Shown: piece after piece, positions 5,260 through 5,614 of the stretch
How the letters are laid out: each line of letters starts with the position of its first letter
How positions within the stretch are numbered: the first letter of the stretch is position 1
NCBI GenBank assembly: GCA_022571615.1
Contig: JACZXM010000229.1
Location: 1-5,614 of the forward strand
Direction: 5' to 3'
Length of the DNA: 5,614 nucleotides
Origin: Acidobacteriota bacterium
Lineage (GTDB): Bacteria > Acidobacteriota > UBA890 > WLXD01
Program-made: the position numbers and the translations under genes
The notes under the pieces: generated by a model
What the model was told of the DNA's origin: nothing
What the model saw: only the letters and a program-made list of their open reading frames with translations
Database searches by the model: none

Positions 5260-5614
5260 ATGGATCCGCGCCGTTTCGTTCGAGGTCGCAAGAACCCCAT
5301 TCCCGCAGCCGCCGTGGGCTGGGCCGTATTGCTCCTGCTGCTCCCGCCCATCGCTTGCTCTGGTGCGACCTCCCCCGGTACCGAGGAGGAAAGCGAGCTG
5401 TCGCAGGGCGACCTGATCGCGCGCCTACCGGCGGAGGTCACAACTATCGGTTACGTCGATTTTGCGGCCGTCCGCTCGAGCGCGGTGTACGAGTTCTTGA
5501 AACGCGAAAGCAGCACCATCGCTGACCCGCAGCGGTTCGAAGAGCTGATCGCCGAAATCGGGATCGACCCACGCACCGACTTGCACCGCCTGGCCTTCGT
5601 GCAGCGTGGCGCGG
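5260..5614 (+). CDS. Putative exported lipoprotein, 3' end beyond the window
   Basis: An open frame of 118 codons without a stop. The N-terminus MDPRRFVRGRKNP is strongly basic, followed by a hydrophobic stretch at residues 14-32 (AAAVGWAVLLLLLPPIA) and Cys33, the shape of a lipoprotein signal peptide. The lipobox PIAC has an unusual Pro at -3. Next comes a Ser/Thr/Glu-rich linker (34-49), then a folded-looking domain beginning DLIARLPAEVTTIGYVDFAAVRSS and including IAEIGIDPRTDLHRLAFV. This layout (a xxLPAxxxxxxxxDxxxLRxS opening, then a GxDPxxDLxxxxF block) resembles uncharacterised DUF3352-like exported proteins; that link is from memory of the pattern and weak. It begins 32 nt after the permease stop and is probably in the ABC operon, perhaps as an outer component or a cargo of the exporter. 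Confidence 0.8.
   Translation, partial: MDPRRFVRGRKNPIPAAAVGWAVLLLLLPPIACSGATSPGTEEESELSQGDLIARLPAEVTTIGYVDFAAVRSSAVYEFLKRESSTIADPQRFEELIAEIGIDPRTDLHRLAFVQRGA

Overview
This is a GC-rich bacterial stretch (mid-60s percent GC by eye) with tightly packed genes on both strands and many codons ending in G or C. No rRNA, tRNA, CRISPR array or transposase gene is visible. The gene families point to a Gram-negative, probably environmental bacterium such as an Acidobacteriota, Myxococcota or Planctomycetota-type lineage: a DUF411 thioredoxin-like metal protein, a Ycf48-like Asp-box propeller, a PGPGW membrane protein, an ABC-2 exporter and a putative lipoprotein. No marker gene is present, so the phylum is only a guess.

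Layout. (1) 1-630: a small five-helix membrane protein of EamA/DMT character (71-565). It is bracketed by a 42/41-nt inverted repeat that begins 51 nt before the start codon and resumes 1 nt after the stop. The right-hand copy is half of a near-perfect 21-bp palindrome. (2) 702-2419, plus strand: a membrane-anchored or exported DUF411 (CopG-like) protein, followed by a five-Asp-box Ycf48-like propeller fused to a C-terminal rhodanese. (3) 2440-3114, minus strand and convergent with block 2: an IscU/NifU-N-like scaffold that lacks the third canonical cysteine, followed 3 nt later by a GTG-initiated PGPGW membrane protein. (4) 3115-3308: a divergent intergenic region with degenerate copies of the AGCAGGCCGT repeat motif seen around gene 1. 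(5) 3309-5614, plus strand: an ABC ATPase, its overlapping ABC-2 permease, and the first 118 codons of a putative lipoprotein that runs off the window.

How the genes may work together. The DUF411 and propeller-rhodanese genes look like a two-gene operon for thiol or metal chemistry outside the cytoplasm. The IscU-like and PGPGW genes look translationally coupled. The ABC genes and the lipoprotein form a third operon, probably an export or envelope function with unknown substrate. The two most unusual observations are the repeat family, which places matching complementary sequences in the 5' and 3' flanks of gene 1, and the Cys-to-Ala state of the IscU-like protein. No complete, clearly new multi-gene system can be claimed from this window.
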